A model generated the notes under the pieces. That model was not told where the DNA came from. It was given only the letters and a program-made list of their open reading frames with translations, and searched no databases. A stretch of DNA of 64,000 nt from Cordylochernes scorpioides (lineage: Eukaryota > Arthropoda > Arachnida > Pseudoscorpiones > Chernetidae), in NCBI GenBank assembly GCA_030710605.1, contig CP092877.1, positions 68,839,939 to 68,903,938 of the forward strand, written 5' to 3'. How positions within the stretch are numbered: position 1 is the stretch's first letter; the number at the start of each line of letters is the position of its first letter. The translations under genes were made by a program, and so were the position numbers. Positions 52,480 to 61,712 of this stretch are shown one piece after another.

Positions 52480-52690
52480 TGTAGCATATAAAAGCAGAAT
52501 GATCCAATACAGTATTAGAGCTCTGAGAAGCGGTCTGGTGGATTAAATTGGCGAAACCGCTGGGAGGGTTCACCACTGATGAGCCAAGCCCTCCCAATAT
52601 ATTTTTTCATCGCAGTAAGGACAGTAGAAGTTCGTTTTATGTATAAAAGAAACATTCGTGCTTTTAAATCCTTTCATTTTATAACATATT
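52480..52690 (+). mobile_element. family B element, best-preserved single copy
   Basis: Starts AGCATATAAAAGCAGAATGA and TCCAATACAGTATTAGAGC, then the ribozyme-like core 52529-52595, CAGTAAGGACAGTAGAAG and CATTCGTGCTTTTAAATCC. The same 5' leader is at 62580-62625. TATAAAAG near the start could be promoter-like. No coding capacity. Confidence 0.75.
52529..52595 (+). ncRNA. hammerhead-like RNA with permuted (1-3-2) strand order on two hairpins
   Basis: Hairpin 1: AGCGGT (52529-52534) pairs with ACCGCT (52556-52561); its loop starts with C52535 and TGGTG (52536-52540) and ends with TTGGC (52548-52552) and GAA. Hairpin 2: GGGAGGG (52562-52568) pairs with CCCTCCC (52589-52595); its loop holds CACCA (52571-52575), CTGATGA (52576-52582) and GCCAA (52583-52587). 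TGGTG/CACCA and TTGGC/GCCAA are perfectly complementary, so all three hammerhead stems and every core base are present. The linear order of strands is cleavage strand, GAAA strand, CTGATGA strand, not the usual cyclic order. Whether it folds or cleaves is unknown. Confidence 0.55.
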
Positions 52691-52699
52691 TATGTGTTA

Positions 52700-53112
52700 G
52701 AAAATAATAGAAAAATAAAAAGGCCAGGTATTAATATTAAAAATAAAGAAAGCATATCCTGACCACAATCACATGTGCTTTTTAGAGGGCAGAGCGTCAT
52801 CTAGTGGAACAAAAATCAACTAAACGTTGATTTAATCTGTTCCCTGATATTTGGCCAACCCATTTTCTTGATAAATCATGAAAAGCCACCCACGAACGCA
52901 CTTCGGGTTGTTATCCCTCGTCAGCATGGTGCAGGCTGTACCTCTGCGACCAAAAATATTTGGTTCCAGAGGCTTCTTGAGAAACCAAGAAACAGGTATT
53001 TAAGACTAAATTTGCGTAAAACGTTTAACATGTGAGAAAATGGTTGATTTATTTTCCACTAGATGGCGCTCTCTCTCTCTCTCTGCCATCTAAAAAGCAC
53101 ATATGCTTGTGG
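52700..53112. mobile_element. PLE-type inverted repeat, 'GCGCCATCTAGTGG' family (family C)
   Basis: Left arm GGCCAGGTATTAATATT, AAGCATATCCTGACCA, GCGTCATCTAGTGGAACAAA, AATCAACTAAACGTTGATTT; right end TTTTCCACTAGATGGCGCTC, AAAGCACATATGCTTGTGG. The minus-strand hammerhead relative is at 52890-52929. Confidence 0.6.
52890..52929 (-). ncRNA. hammerhead-like, GAAG variant
   Basis: Minus strand: stem I CCATG/CGTGG, CTGACGA, GGG/CCC stem II, then GAAG instead of GAAA, with the ACGCGT palindrome decayed to GTGCGT. Probably inactive. Confidence 0.5.
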
Positions 53113-53465
53113 CCAGTGTTTGAAGTTTATATGTTAATTTTGTAATTATTCTTATTTTTTAATTCATAGAAGCATATTTCTGGCAGACATATTCAATCTT
53201 TTATCATCATCAGTTTTTTTTCTTAATTATCAAATCATTTTGTAATTGTAGTTTCTTTTTTGTTTAGTTGTGTTATTTTTTAAGCAATAAAATATATAGA
53301 ACTAAGGTGTAATATTCAATTCAAGCATATGGAACCAACATCGATTCATTTTTATAACAAAGCAAAATCATAAGCTTATACAACTTTCACTTTTTCATAC
53401 CGTCAGGATATGCCATCGTTATTTTTAATATATATATATATGAAAAATAGTACAAATGTAATATT
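53113..53465. other. AT-rich stretch, no gene seen
   Basis: Nothing recognised. Confidence 0.4.
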
Positions 53466-53960
53466 GTACTGGGATAAGGTGCATAAATTAAGAAAAAGGC
53501 TTCTTCTTATCGAGCAACTGAAAGTTGCTGATGGCTTGCGCCATCAATCGGAATAAATATAAACTATTCTCGTTGATTTTTAATTATTCCAGAATTGGCC
53601 AAATACCCATTCTTGATTAATCAAGAAAAGCTAACCACGGACGCGTTTCGGGCTGTTGGCTCTCTTTTGTAGCGTTCTCACGCAATTCTGGCCTTAACTA
53701 CCCGTTTCATGATTTTTCAGGATGCCTTAATGACCAATTTATTTGGTCGTTGAGGTACAGCTTGCACCACGCTGATGAGGGCCAACAGCCCGAAACGCGT
53801 CCGTGGTTAGCTTTTCTTGATTAATCAAGAATGGGTATTTGGCCAATTCTGGAATAATTAAAAATCAACGAGAATAGTTGATATTTATTCCGATAGATGG
53901 CGCAAGCCATCAGCAACTTTCAGTTGCTCGATAAGAAGAAGCCTTTTTCTTAATATATAT
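53466..53960. mobile_element. inverted pair of Penelope-type terminal repeats
   Basis: A minus copy (53480-53690) faces a plus copy (53680-53945) of the 28945 unit. The minus hammerhead is truncated after GCGTTTCGGGCTGTTGGC. The plus one is intact (53767-53806). Ends in GATAGATGGCGCAAGCC. Confidence 0.7.
53767..53806 (+). ncRNA. hammerhead ribozyme, ACGCGT type
   Basis: CCACG (53767-53771), CTGATGA (53772-53778), GGGC/GCCC, GAAA (53792-53795), ACGCGT (53795-53800), C53801, CGTGG (53802-53806). Identical to 29133-29172. Confidence 0.88.
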
Positions 53961-54167
53961 ATATATATATGGTGGAGTTTTTCTCAAGTTTATATCAAAT
54001 TGTATATAAGTGATAATAGAGATGTATTTAGAGCATCGTTCTTTCTTTGTATATATTCTCCATAACAACTAATTCCTTGTTTCAATATTGAGGTGAAAAC
54101 ATTAGGCTTCCAGGGATTTTCCTGTGATTATTCGACACTATTCTGAAATATATTAACATATTTGTAA

Positions 54168-54482
54168 AACGACATTTGAAATACTATCCCGCGTGCGTTT
54201 CTTTTCAACTAAAAATCAAAATTTATTTCAAGGAGAAATAACGATTATTTCTAACCTTTTGGATGAGGTATGAAAGGGTGAATTGTGAAGAGTAATGATA
54301 AACGGAAAAATAAAAGTGTCCAGGGATGGGAATTTTCCGTTTATCATTACTCTTCACAATTCACCCTTTCATACCTCATCCAAAAGGTTAGAAATAATCG
54401 TTATTTCTCCATGAAATAAATTTTGATTTTTCGTTGAAAAGAAACACATGTGGGATAGTATTTCAAATGTCGTTTTACAATC
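54168..54482. repeat. 315-bp palindrome, family F, complete
   Basis: AAAACGACATTTGAAATACT and its inverse at the ends; the whole ~150-bp arm, including GGAGAAATAACGATTATTTC and AGAGTAATGATAAACGGAAA, is repeated inverted, with GTCCAGGGATGGG near the centre. A very long perfect foldback. Confidence 0.82.
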
Positions 54483-54525
54483 CTAAGTCGCATTATATTA
54501 TATTGTATTAACATATTTACTATCT

Positions 54526-54612
54526 CTAGGGAGGGCTGGTGGAGAAGTGGTAGAAACCGTTGATTTTCGAAGCCATAGGCCCAAATTCAAATCCCGCATT
54601 GAGCCCTTTATT
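54526..54612 (+). mobile_element. SINE head only
   Basis: GGTGGAGAAGTGGTAGAAAC and a B-box relic AAATTCAAATCC; matches 56560-56640. Confidence 0.5.
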
Positions 54613-54637
54613 TTTCAAAATAAAAAAATAATTTAAA

Positions 54638-54858
54638 TATATACGGATAAAAGATTACATTAGAGGAGCTTCATTTTAGATTTATTGCGAGCTTTCGAAC
54701 CTTTCGGTTCTTCTACAGGCATGGATAGCATGGATATACTAATATATTCATTATTTAGTATATCCATGCTATCCATGCCTGTAGAAGAACCGAAAGGTTC
54801 GAAAGCTCGCAATAAATCTAAAAAGAAGCTCCTCATGTAATCTTTTATCCGTATATAC
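54638..54858. repeat. 221-bp palindrome with CTGTAGA hammerhead variants on both arms
   Basis: Arms of about 100 bp. Plus 54776-54811: TGC, CTGTAGA, GAACC/GGTTC stem II, GAAA, AGCT, C, GCA. Minus 54721-54686: the mirror. Stem II and stem I are perfect; U replaces A6. Confidence 0.72.
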
Positions 54859-54969
54859 TCGTATTTAAACTAAATTCTACTGAGTTCATGTAGCCGTTAA
54901 AAATAATTATTTATATGGCCAAGATTTTTTACTAAATTTCAATCCCTTTAATGAATTTAAGTTTCTTTT

Positions 54970-55170
54970 TTTGAAAAATATATTAATATCTATAGTTTTC
55001 GGACATGAAAGCCCTTCTACATGATAAAATATGATACAATAAATGTTCAATGTCCTATTGGCCATTTATTGCCTCATTTTCTCCCTCCTGTAGAAGTTCT
55101 TTCATGTCGAAAGTTAGAGCTTTTAAATAATATTTAAAAAAATATACTTATCTATGAAAGCCTGATCTTT
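54970..55170. repeat. inverted pair of CTGTAGA variants, diverged
   Basis: Plus 55085-55119: CTC, CTGTAGA, AGTTCTTTCATGTC, GAAA, AGTT, A, GAG. Minus ~55030-54998: ATGTAGA, GGGC..., CCGAAAACTA. Outer arms TCTTTTTTTGAAAAATATAT/AAAAAAATATA. Confidence 0.55.
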
Positions 55171-55885
55171 TCACCTTAATAAATAATAAATATAATATCT
55201 TATTGCATATCCCCGCTCAGAAAATATGAAAATACAGAATTTAACAAATGTAAATATGTTATGTTTCTGTAGAGATAATATATGATCATAATATTTAAAA
55301 GAAACACATTCCCAGTAAATAAATTTATTTGTACAAAATTTTAGCGGTAGATGGCAATTAGATTTATAAAAATAAAAATGTAAATATCTTGGTTGGTTTG
55401 ACTATAGCCAATAGCTATTGGTCGGTAGGTTATAACAATCCGTTCAATATCGTTACATAAGGTTTGGTAGAATTGATCAGCCTTAATTTTCTCTCTTGCA
55501 GTGTTATAATCGTTTATGTAACGGGTTTCCATAATCAAAACACATGTGTAAATAAAATTATGAAATTACATTTTATAAATCAGCATTATATCTAGACTAT
55601 AGATATACAGCGTGTGTTGAATATTCACCAATAGGTGTGTTGAACCTATTCATCTATTAAGCTATCTGTGATTCTTTAAAAAGTTTTTAAAAATTCGTTA
55701 AAATATAGTTTTATTGAATTTGAACGTTTCTGAAGAGTCTACGATATATGAAAATTTACGCAAATTTTAACAAAACTTTTTAGAAAATGAGGTAAACGTC
55801 TGAGGATGAGTATATTTTTAACAAAACTTTTTTAATTTAAATACTTATTTTTATAGGCCTTATACTGATATAATTAAAATTGAAA
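55171..55885. other. AT-rich stretch, no gene seen
   Basis: The minus frame 55341-55538 (65 codons) has fairly balanced composition but no motif. A GGTGTGTTGAA repeat is at 55610-55645. Nothing else. Confidence 0.35.
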
Positions 55886-55887
55886 AT

Positions 55888-55950
55888 TGGAACGCCATGG
55901 CTTATCAGTGGTGAACCCTCTCAGAGGTTTCTACAGTTTAACAACCAAAC
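55888..55950 (-). repeat. family B element, truncated
   Basis: Minus strand: GGTTCACCACTGATAAGCC; the GAAA strand is reduced to GTAGAAACCTCTGAG. Confidence 0.45.
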
Positions 55951-56204
55951 AACTTTTCTACATTTGGGAAGGAGAGGAGTGTTTGACTGTCTTTGGTTAA
56001 ATTTAATTGGCCAACTAGATATAGTCTACTAACCTTGAAAGGAGGTTTTAAGGAAACTGTATAGAGACAAGCTTCTAGGAAAACTGAGCATCTACCAAAA
56101 GTAGCTTTAAAAAAGCTATCAGTTGAAAGAATATACAAAGAAATAGCTAATGATATCCCACAAACTACATAACGTAGTTTAATTATTTTATTTTAAGTAT
56201 TTTA

Positions 56205-56460
56205 ATATTATTATTTTATTAATATATATTTTTTATTTCCAAGATCATAGTCTTTGACGAGTTTAATATTTGCTTTTGACTCGCGCTTTAGAAGTTGTAC
56301 TAAATTCGAAAAATCACGTGAGAACGCCCTTTCAAACCTCAGAACAATTTTTAACACCTTGCCAAATGCTTTATATTTATTTACTTCTCCTGACGAAGAC
56401 AAAAGATTTTTGTCGAAACGTTGAGAAAAATAAAAAAAACTCTTACTGGCCAAAGTGTCT
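56205..56460 (+). mobile_element. Penelope-like element end with hammerhead
   Basis: 56268-56390 is open in one frame (LLTRALEVVLNSKNHVRTP, then SEQFLTPCQM), matching the minus-strand copy at 5960-6060 in protein; the hammerhead follows. Probably the end of a PLE ORF fused to its terminal repeat. Confidence 0.58.
56386..56426 (+). ncRNA. hammerhead ribozyme, ACGT type
   Basis: TCTC (56386-56389), CTGACGA (56390-56396), stem II GACAAAA/TTTTGTC, GAAA (56415-56418), ACGT (56418-56421), T56422, GAGA (56423-56426). Confidence 0.78.
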
Positions 56461-56549
56461 ATTTTTCATATAAATACATAACGTAGGTGTGTACCCTATT
56501 TGAAGCACACAAAACAAGAATATTCAACACTATTTTAAAATAAATTAAC

Positions 56550-56835
56550 ATATTTACCATCTCTGGTGGAGAGGTGGTAGAAACCGTTGATATTCGAGAG
56601 TCAGAACCCAGGTTCGAATCCCGCATTGGGCCCTTTTTTTTTTTTTTTAATAATAATAATAATAATTCAAATGGCCAACAAATCTTATAAAATTCCAATC
56701 CCATTAATGAGTGCAAGTAACTAAACGATAGGCTCTAGTATATTTGTAAGTGCAAAAGTCGAATTGCATTCCACATATGTAGACATGGAATTGTGCAAAT
56801 CTGATGTCATTCGCCAATCTTTTATAATGTTGCCT
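56550..56835 (+). mobile_element. SINE, diverged
   Basis: Head GGTGGAGAGGTGGTAGAAAC, B box GGTTCGAATCC, poly-T, body with CCATTAATGAGTGCAAGTAA and GTGTGCAAATC; the 3' hairpin is lost. Confidence 0.65.
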
Positions 56836-57009
56836 TATCTTGGGCTTTACGTCGACATTTGATTGGTTCATATCTAGAATATAGACAATAAATCAGAGAG
56901 ATAGCCATCAATGAATATGTAAATTTATTTTAACAAGTAGAGTATTTAAAGACTTCGCTAAATATCAAGAAAAAAAAGCAGAAACTAAGATAGATATAAA
57001 CAAAAAATA

Positions 57010-57290
57010 ACAAGAGAAGCGCTGACGTAGCGTCGTGTGATTGGTGATAATTCATAGAAGAGCAAAATATTCCAAGAACAACGAAGAAATCTCTTTTTAT
57101 CATATTGTCGCGGAGATAAATAAAGCAACTTATCCCAAGGTAAAGATAATAATATTGAGCGGCGTCAACCACCGTCCCGTTTTCCTTATTTACAGATCAG
57201 CTTCCGAGAACCCCTCACACCTATGGTCCCCCCCGGGGTCCAGGGATGATTGACAGGTGTCCCATCTGGATGTAGCTTCTTGACAATATT
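57010..57290. other. unique island with a PBX-MEIS site, candidate enhancer
   Basis: TGATTGACAG (57247-57256) is the PBX/MEIS composite consensus, adjacent to ACAGGTGT and CATCTG E-box-like words. GATTGGTG, GTCGCGGAGATAAAT and GAGCGGCGTCAACC also stand out. Not repeated in the window. A 70-codon frame (57041-57253) crosses it but lacks a domain. Confidence 0.35.
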
Positions 57291-57462
57291 GATAAAATCG
57301 CATCAGAAAATAAAAACATAGCTATGGAACTATATAACTATCATAAAGCAGTTTTGAGAAAAGTATCCTCACAAAATAAAAGTCAAAAAATGTTTTTATA
57401 AAACAACTATCTCCTCATACCCTTGATTATGTAAATATTTGGTTTCATTTTTCTCTTTTTTA

Positions 57463-57517
57463 TGGAGAATCATTACAAGGCTTAATTCCTCAATAAAGCT
57501 TTTGTTGTTGTTGTATT
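57463..57517 (+). repeat. LINE-type tail
   Basis: GGAGAATCATTACAAGGC, TCAATAAAGCTTTTGTTGTTG; AATAAA then a TTG repeat. Confidence 0.5.
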
Positions 57518-57529
57518 ATATTAATAGAA

Positions 57530-57840
57530 CTCGAGCTTTCAAACCTCACAGTTCTTCTACAAGTGTAACTCAAATGAACGCTAAAAAAAGACGATTATAT
57601 ATATACTAGATATGATTTGCATATATCCAAAGAATTGAAACAAGAGAGAGAGAGTTAAAACATAAGGATATATGCAAATATAGAGTCTTTACAGAAGAGA
57701 TAAAATGAAAAATGCAGTGATAATAGACCACCGCAGATTATAACGATTATAACAATAAAATAATATAAACCGAGCAATGCTTTTCTTTAACTTAGCTATG
57801 CCTGTAGAAGGATTATAAAGATCCGAAAGCTTGCACTTTG
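57530..57840. repeat. inverted pair of CTGTAGA hammerhead variants
   Basis: Plus 57799-57835: TGC, CTGTAGA, GGATTATAAAGATCC, GAAA, AGCT, T, GCA, with a perfect stem II. Minus 57565-57530: TTGTAGA, stem II GAACTGTGAGGTTT, GAAA, AGCT, C, GAG. Spacer 230 bp. Confidence 0.58.
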
Positions 57841-57929
57841 CACGAATAAACAAACGCATTGCTACTGTTTATATTCTTATTTCATACTTTATATCAATTT
57901 TCCCTTCAATAACAATACTAAAAAAAAAA

Positions 57930-58200
57930 GAACTACTCAGCATGAGATGATGGTTATCGCTGGTTATACAGACCTCCGTGGAAGAAGAAGACGACCGGTA
58001 AAGAGAGTTGTCAGGTAAAGAGGAAGAGAAGGGGAAATTGCGACAGGTACATACCGGATATTGGCCCGCCATGTTGACACTAAATATTCTAATTGAAGAA
58101 CTTGGGGGGTCGAGATTAGGACAGTTAATGAGGTAATTGATGTCCCGGTGAATTGCTCTCGCTCCGCGTCTAACTTGCTGAGTAAAACATTTTATACCCA
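57930..58200. other. unique GC-richer island, candidate regulatory or exonic
   Basis: GGATATTGGCCCGCCATGTT, TTAATGAGGTAATTGATG (homeodomain-type cores) and GAATTGCTCTCGCTCCGCG. A 110-codon minus frame (57869-58201) spans it; its Ser-rich N-terminal half has no motif I know. Not repeated in the window. Confidence 0.33.
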
Positions 58201-58394
58201 TATGTAAATAAGCCGGTAGAATTGCCTGACACTTCTTTTATTTGCATAGCAATTAGTAGATGAACATATAAAACAAATAACTCCTTATTTATAACTATTC
58301 TTTCAATTGAGATAATTGTAAGGATATACTCACGTAAGAAAATATTTAAATAGTTTAGGATTTAATCGGAAAGTAAATTTATCACTAAAATTGA

Positions 58395-58698
58395 GGGGGG
58401 TCGGTGGAAGGCTGGTTAAACCGTTTGGTTTCCAACCACTACGACCCGGGTTCGATTCCCGCATTAAACATTTTTTTCTGTTAAAAAAAAATGCTCCAAT
58501 GGTCCCCGATTCTAGCAAAAGTCCAACCCCACCAGCGAGTGCAAGTAACCAAACGGGGCTCTGGCACATTTGTAAGTGCAAAGTCGAACTGCTTTTCACA
58601 TGTGTAGACATGTGGTGCGCTTACAGAAAAAGCAGTTGCTAACTACCCACCATGATTATCATGGCCTGTACCACCACGTGTACTAGGGATAAGCAAAA
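58395..58698 (+). mobile_element. tRNA-derived SINE, near full length
   Basis: A-box-like TGGAAGGCTGG, B box GGTTCGATTCC (58450-58460), body and CCATGATTATCATGG hairpin, ending AGGGATAAGC and poly-A. The closest sister of 3519-3819. Confidence 0.87.
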
Positions 58699-58914
58699 AA
58701 AAAACTAAAATTAAAGTGATATTTCGAGGAACTGAATCTTTCCTCTTTTTCAAATATTTCACGAATCAACAATCCCTTGCATTGTTGTTGAAGCGAAACC
58801 CTAGTCACATGTCTTTAATTCTATCTTTAATCGTTTTAATTATTGTGGTAAATTTATGATCCTTTCGTATTTATCGCATACAAATTAAGGAGGGACATAT
58901 ATTTCGTAATGTAT
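58699..58914. other. unassigned spacer
   Basis: Nothing recognised. Confidence 0.35.
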
Positions 58915-59232
58915 ATGTGTAAAAATAAAGAGCACCTCTCCCGTCAAAACTAGACTCCATCTATTGACCGTAGCCGCCCGGGTGTGTGACAGTCAATAAG
59001 TGGCGTCTAGTTTTGACGTCTATTTTGACGGGAGAAGTGACCTTTATTTTTATAGATCAATATTCTCCCAGAAAAATTCATATCTCTATATATATGTGTG
59101 TGTGGGTTGGACAAATATATGTTTGGAACAAGCTAAATCAACGTTTAGTTGATTTTTGTGCCACTAGATGGCGCTCTGCCATCTAGAAATGCTCATGCGA
59201 GCCTGGTCAGTGTATGCCTTTATCGATTTTAA
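58915..59232. repeat. foldback element (family D) and family C arm
   Basis: 58930-59050: CTCCCGTCAAAACTAGACTCC...and inverse CTAGTTTTGACG..TTTTGACGGGAGA. 59125-59215: AAATCAACGTTTAGTTGATT, CCACTAGATGGCGCTC, GAGCCTGGTCAG. Confidence 0.6.
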
Positions 59233-59829
59233 TATATATATATATTTTATTTTAATTATATTAATATATTAATTAATATATATATGTGTGTGTTTGTGTG
59301 TGAAAAGTAAGAAACAAGATAAAAAGGTTAGATGGTGATGTTAAAAATAAAATATGCATATATATATATATATAATTATTCACGTCAAAAAAAAAAATTG
59401 AACCCAATATCACACCCACAATATTTTCTTATATAAATATAACTCAATATATTAAAGGTGTCAATAGACAACAAAACAAATTATTCCACGATATGTATAA
59501 TAAATAGGCAGACGCCTCTAACCATTTCCAAAAGAAAAGTTTTAGGCGCCATAAATTATATCGGAAGACATATCGAGACAAAAAAATCTTGCATTATCCT
59601 ATTTTCCTTACAATATCTAAACAGGGGGAATAGGTTTCTATAAAAAAAAATACAAAAATTCTAAAACAACACGCGAACCATCCAAAAAAATCAATAAAAT
59701 TTTTTAAATATGTATAAAAAGAGGAAACTTTCTTTTCAGAAAAGGGGGAAAAAATCAAACGCATAAAAAAAGGACATATTTCCCTTTTATAATAGCGAGG
59801 TTTTGATTTATTTAGTGAAATAGAGAGCT
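59233..59829. other. AT-rich stretch, no gene seen
   Basis: (TA)n and poly-A tracts; the minus frame 59594-59839 is Phe/Ser-rich and unsupported. Confidence 0.4.
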
Positions 59830-60250
59830 TCACAAACACATAGTGGTGGCTTGGTCAAAAGTTACAAGAAGAAATTGTCTCAATTTTAAACTTTTGAAAT
59901 AAATTATGGGGATATTTTGTGGAGAGACCTGCCTAGACAATAATCCCAAAGGACAGCCAAAGTTTTCTCGGAAATTGAAAGAATACTGAAAACAATGAAT
60001 ACGCAAATTCTACAGATTCCACCACCTTCCCCCGACACTTCTATGGTGAATATTTTAAGCTCCGGGGGAATTCCCCTCAGGGCCCTCTTTCATTTGCTTT
60101 CTAAACCAAGTGGTGCATCCCCATAACAAGCTCTCTCGTTTTTTTTTTAACCTCAGCCACCTTCTCTTTCTTTGTTTTTTTTAGCTTCTCACCGCACCTC
60201 ACTCGTAGCGTAAATATTTTAAAACGTCTTTTTACAGCTCACTCCCTCTA
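59830..60250. other. GC-richer unique island
   Basis: GGACAGCCAAAGTTTTCTCGG, TTAAGCTCCGGGGGAATTCC, CTCAGGGCCCTC, CTCACCGCACCTCACTCG. No frame, not repeated in the window. Could be regulatory or untranslated host sequence. Confidence 0.3.
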
Positions 60251-60324
60251 TATCTTTCTCTTATTATAAATACTATTACATTATAGCACTCTTTTTATGC
60301 AACTTTTATTACATAGTTACATAT

Positions 60325-60480
60325 TTAATTAAAAAGGCATGTATTGGATCAAAATATCATTTATTTTACTAATATTTCAGTTGGCTGAACGCCAACCTTT
60401 ATCAAAGTGTTATAACATATTTATTGTGTGTCAACAACAAACTCAGCGCCACATAACGTCAACAGAATTAAGTTTTTAAA
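60325..60480 (-). repeat. PLE end with UUGAUAA hammerhead variant, single arm
   Basis: Minus 60408-60368: ACT, TTGATAA, GGTTGGC/GCCAACT, GAAA, ATAT, T, AGT. The left arm equals the 38775 palindrome; the right arm is missing. Confidence 0.62.
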
Positions 60481-60549
60481 ATATTTTGTTATATTCAATG
60501 GGGAGAAAAATATTTGATATATATACTGTATTTGATATATATATATATA

Positions 60550-61100
60550 TTTAAAAATGCCTATTTTGGATCATAAAGTTTTTATTTCCGATATTTCGTG
60601 AGGCAACTCGCCAAACTTCTTCGGGGAACAAGATTGTTTTGATATAAAATTTTAAAATATCTGAAATCTACAATATACATGTTTATAAATATAATTAATA
60701 ATAATAAAATGATATATAAAATATTAATATATAGAGAATAAATAAATATATACATTTAAAATAAAATAATTGAAAATCAGTAATTTTGTTATATATATAT
60801 ATATGTATAGTAGTGGGCTATATGATTTTAAATTGTAAGTATAGTTGAGGAATGTCTATTTTTCGGTTGATACTGTTTTTATCTTCTATTGAGGTCCAGC
60901 TTTCTAGAAAAAGTCTTGAATGTTTATCCTTGATATTTTGATATACTATTTTAAAAAAAATTATAGCAGTTGTACATACTCGTGAATTGATACGCAAGCT
61001 TATCAAAACAATCTTGTTCCCCGAAGAAGTTTGGCGAGTTGCCTCACGAAATATCGGAAATAAAAACTTTATGATCCAAAATAGGCATTTTTAAATATTG
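60550..61100. mobile_element. inverted pair of PLE-type ends, CCGAAGA hammerhead variants
   Basis: Minus 60628-60586 and plus 61017-61059: TTCC, CCGAAGA, AGTTTGGCGAGTTGCCTCAC, GAAA, ATAT, C, GGAA. Stem I is 4 bp and perfect on both; C replaces U4. Outer arms AAAAATGCCTATTTTGGATC and inverse. The 390-bp AT-rich interior has no gene. Confidence 0.6.
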
Positions 61101-61380
61101 TAATATATGGATTGCTCTATTTTCAAACATATATATATATATATATATTGTATTTATATTATGGATAAAATAAATTTTGTAAAATATGGGTGTGAATATT
61201 TTGAAAATTAACAATAACGCCTATTTTATATTTAAAATTATTTGTACTATGTGTAAAAAGGGTAAATAGTTACATATATAATTTCACTTTTGTACTATTT
61301 TTTTTTTCAAATAGTTATATATATGAAAAACAAGTAAAAAGATGGTCAGGTTTTTAAACAAATTAAAACAAATTTGCCAT
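61101..61380. other. AT-rich stretch, no gene seen
   Basis: (TA)n at 61125-61150. Confidence 0.4.
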
Positions 61381-61712
61381 TTTCTGAATGCTCACATGAA
61401 TATTTTTATATGGTTGAACGCCATCTAGTGAAACAAAAACCAACTAAACATTGATTTAGCTTGTTCCCTGATATTTAGCCAACCCAATTTCTTGATAAAT
61501 ATAAAAAAATCAACTACGTACGCGTTTCGGGATGTTGGCCCTCGTCGTGTGTAAAAAGTAATAAAAAATAGAAGAATTGGTCTACAACTCGAAAGTATTA
61601 CGTGGTTGATTTTCTTGATTTATCATGAAAATGGAGTTAACCAAATATTATGGAACAAGCCTAAATCAACGTTTAGTTTATTTTTGTTCCACTAGATGGC
61701 GCTCTGGGATAT
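61381..61712. mobile_element. family C inverted-repeat element
   Basis: CGCCATCTAGTGAAACAAAA, AACATTGATTTAGCTTGTTC and inverse AAATCAACGTTTAGTTTATT, CACTAGATGGCGCTC. A minus-strand hammerhead relic (61545-61512) keeps GAAA and ACGCGT but has lost CTG of the core (ACGACGA). Confidence 0.62.

Noticed and set aside
52529..52595. Reading this motif as an ordinary type II hammerhead
   Set aside because: Stem II and both conserved boxes fit type II, but no UH cleavage strand with complementary arms lies between GAAA and CTGATGA; it is upstream instead.
57041..57253. 70-codon plus frame as a host gene
   Set aside because: No domain, no splice context, and the composition is explained by the surrounding island.
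58330..58642. 93- and 83-codon frames
   Set aside because: They lie inside a tRNA-derived SINE; the 3414-3735 frames are the same case.
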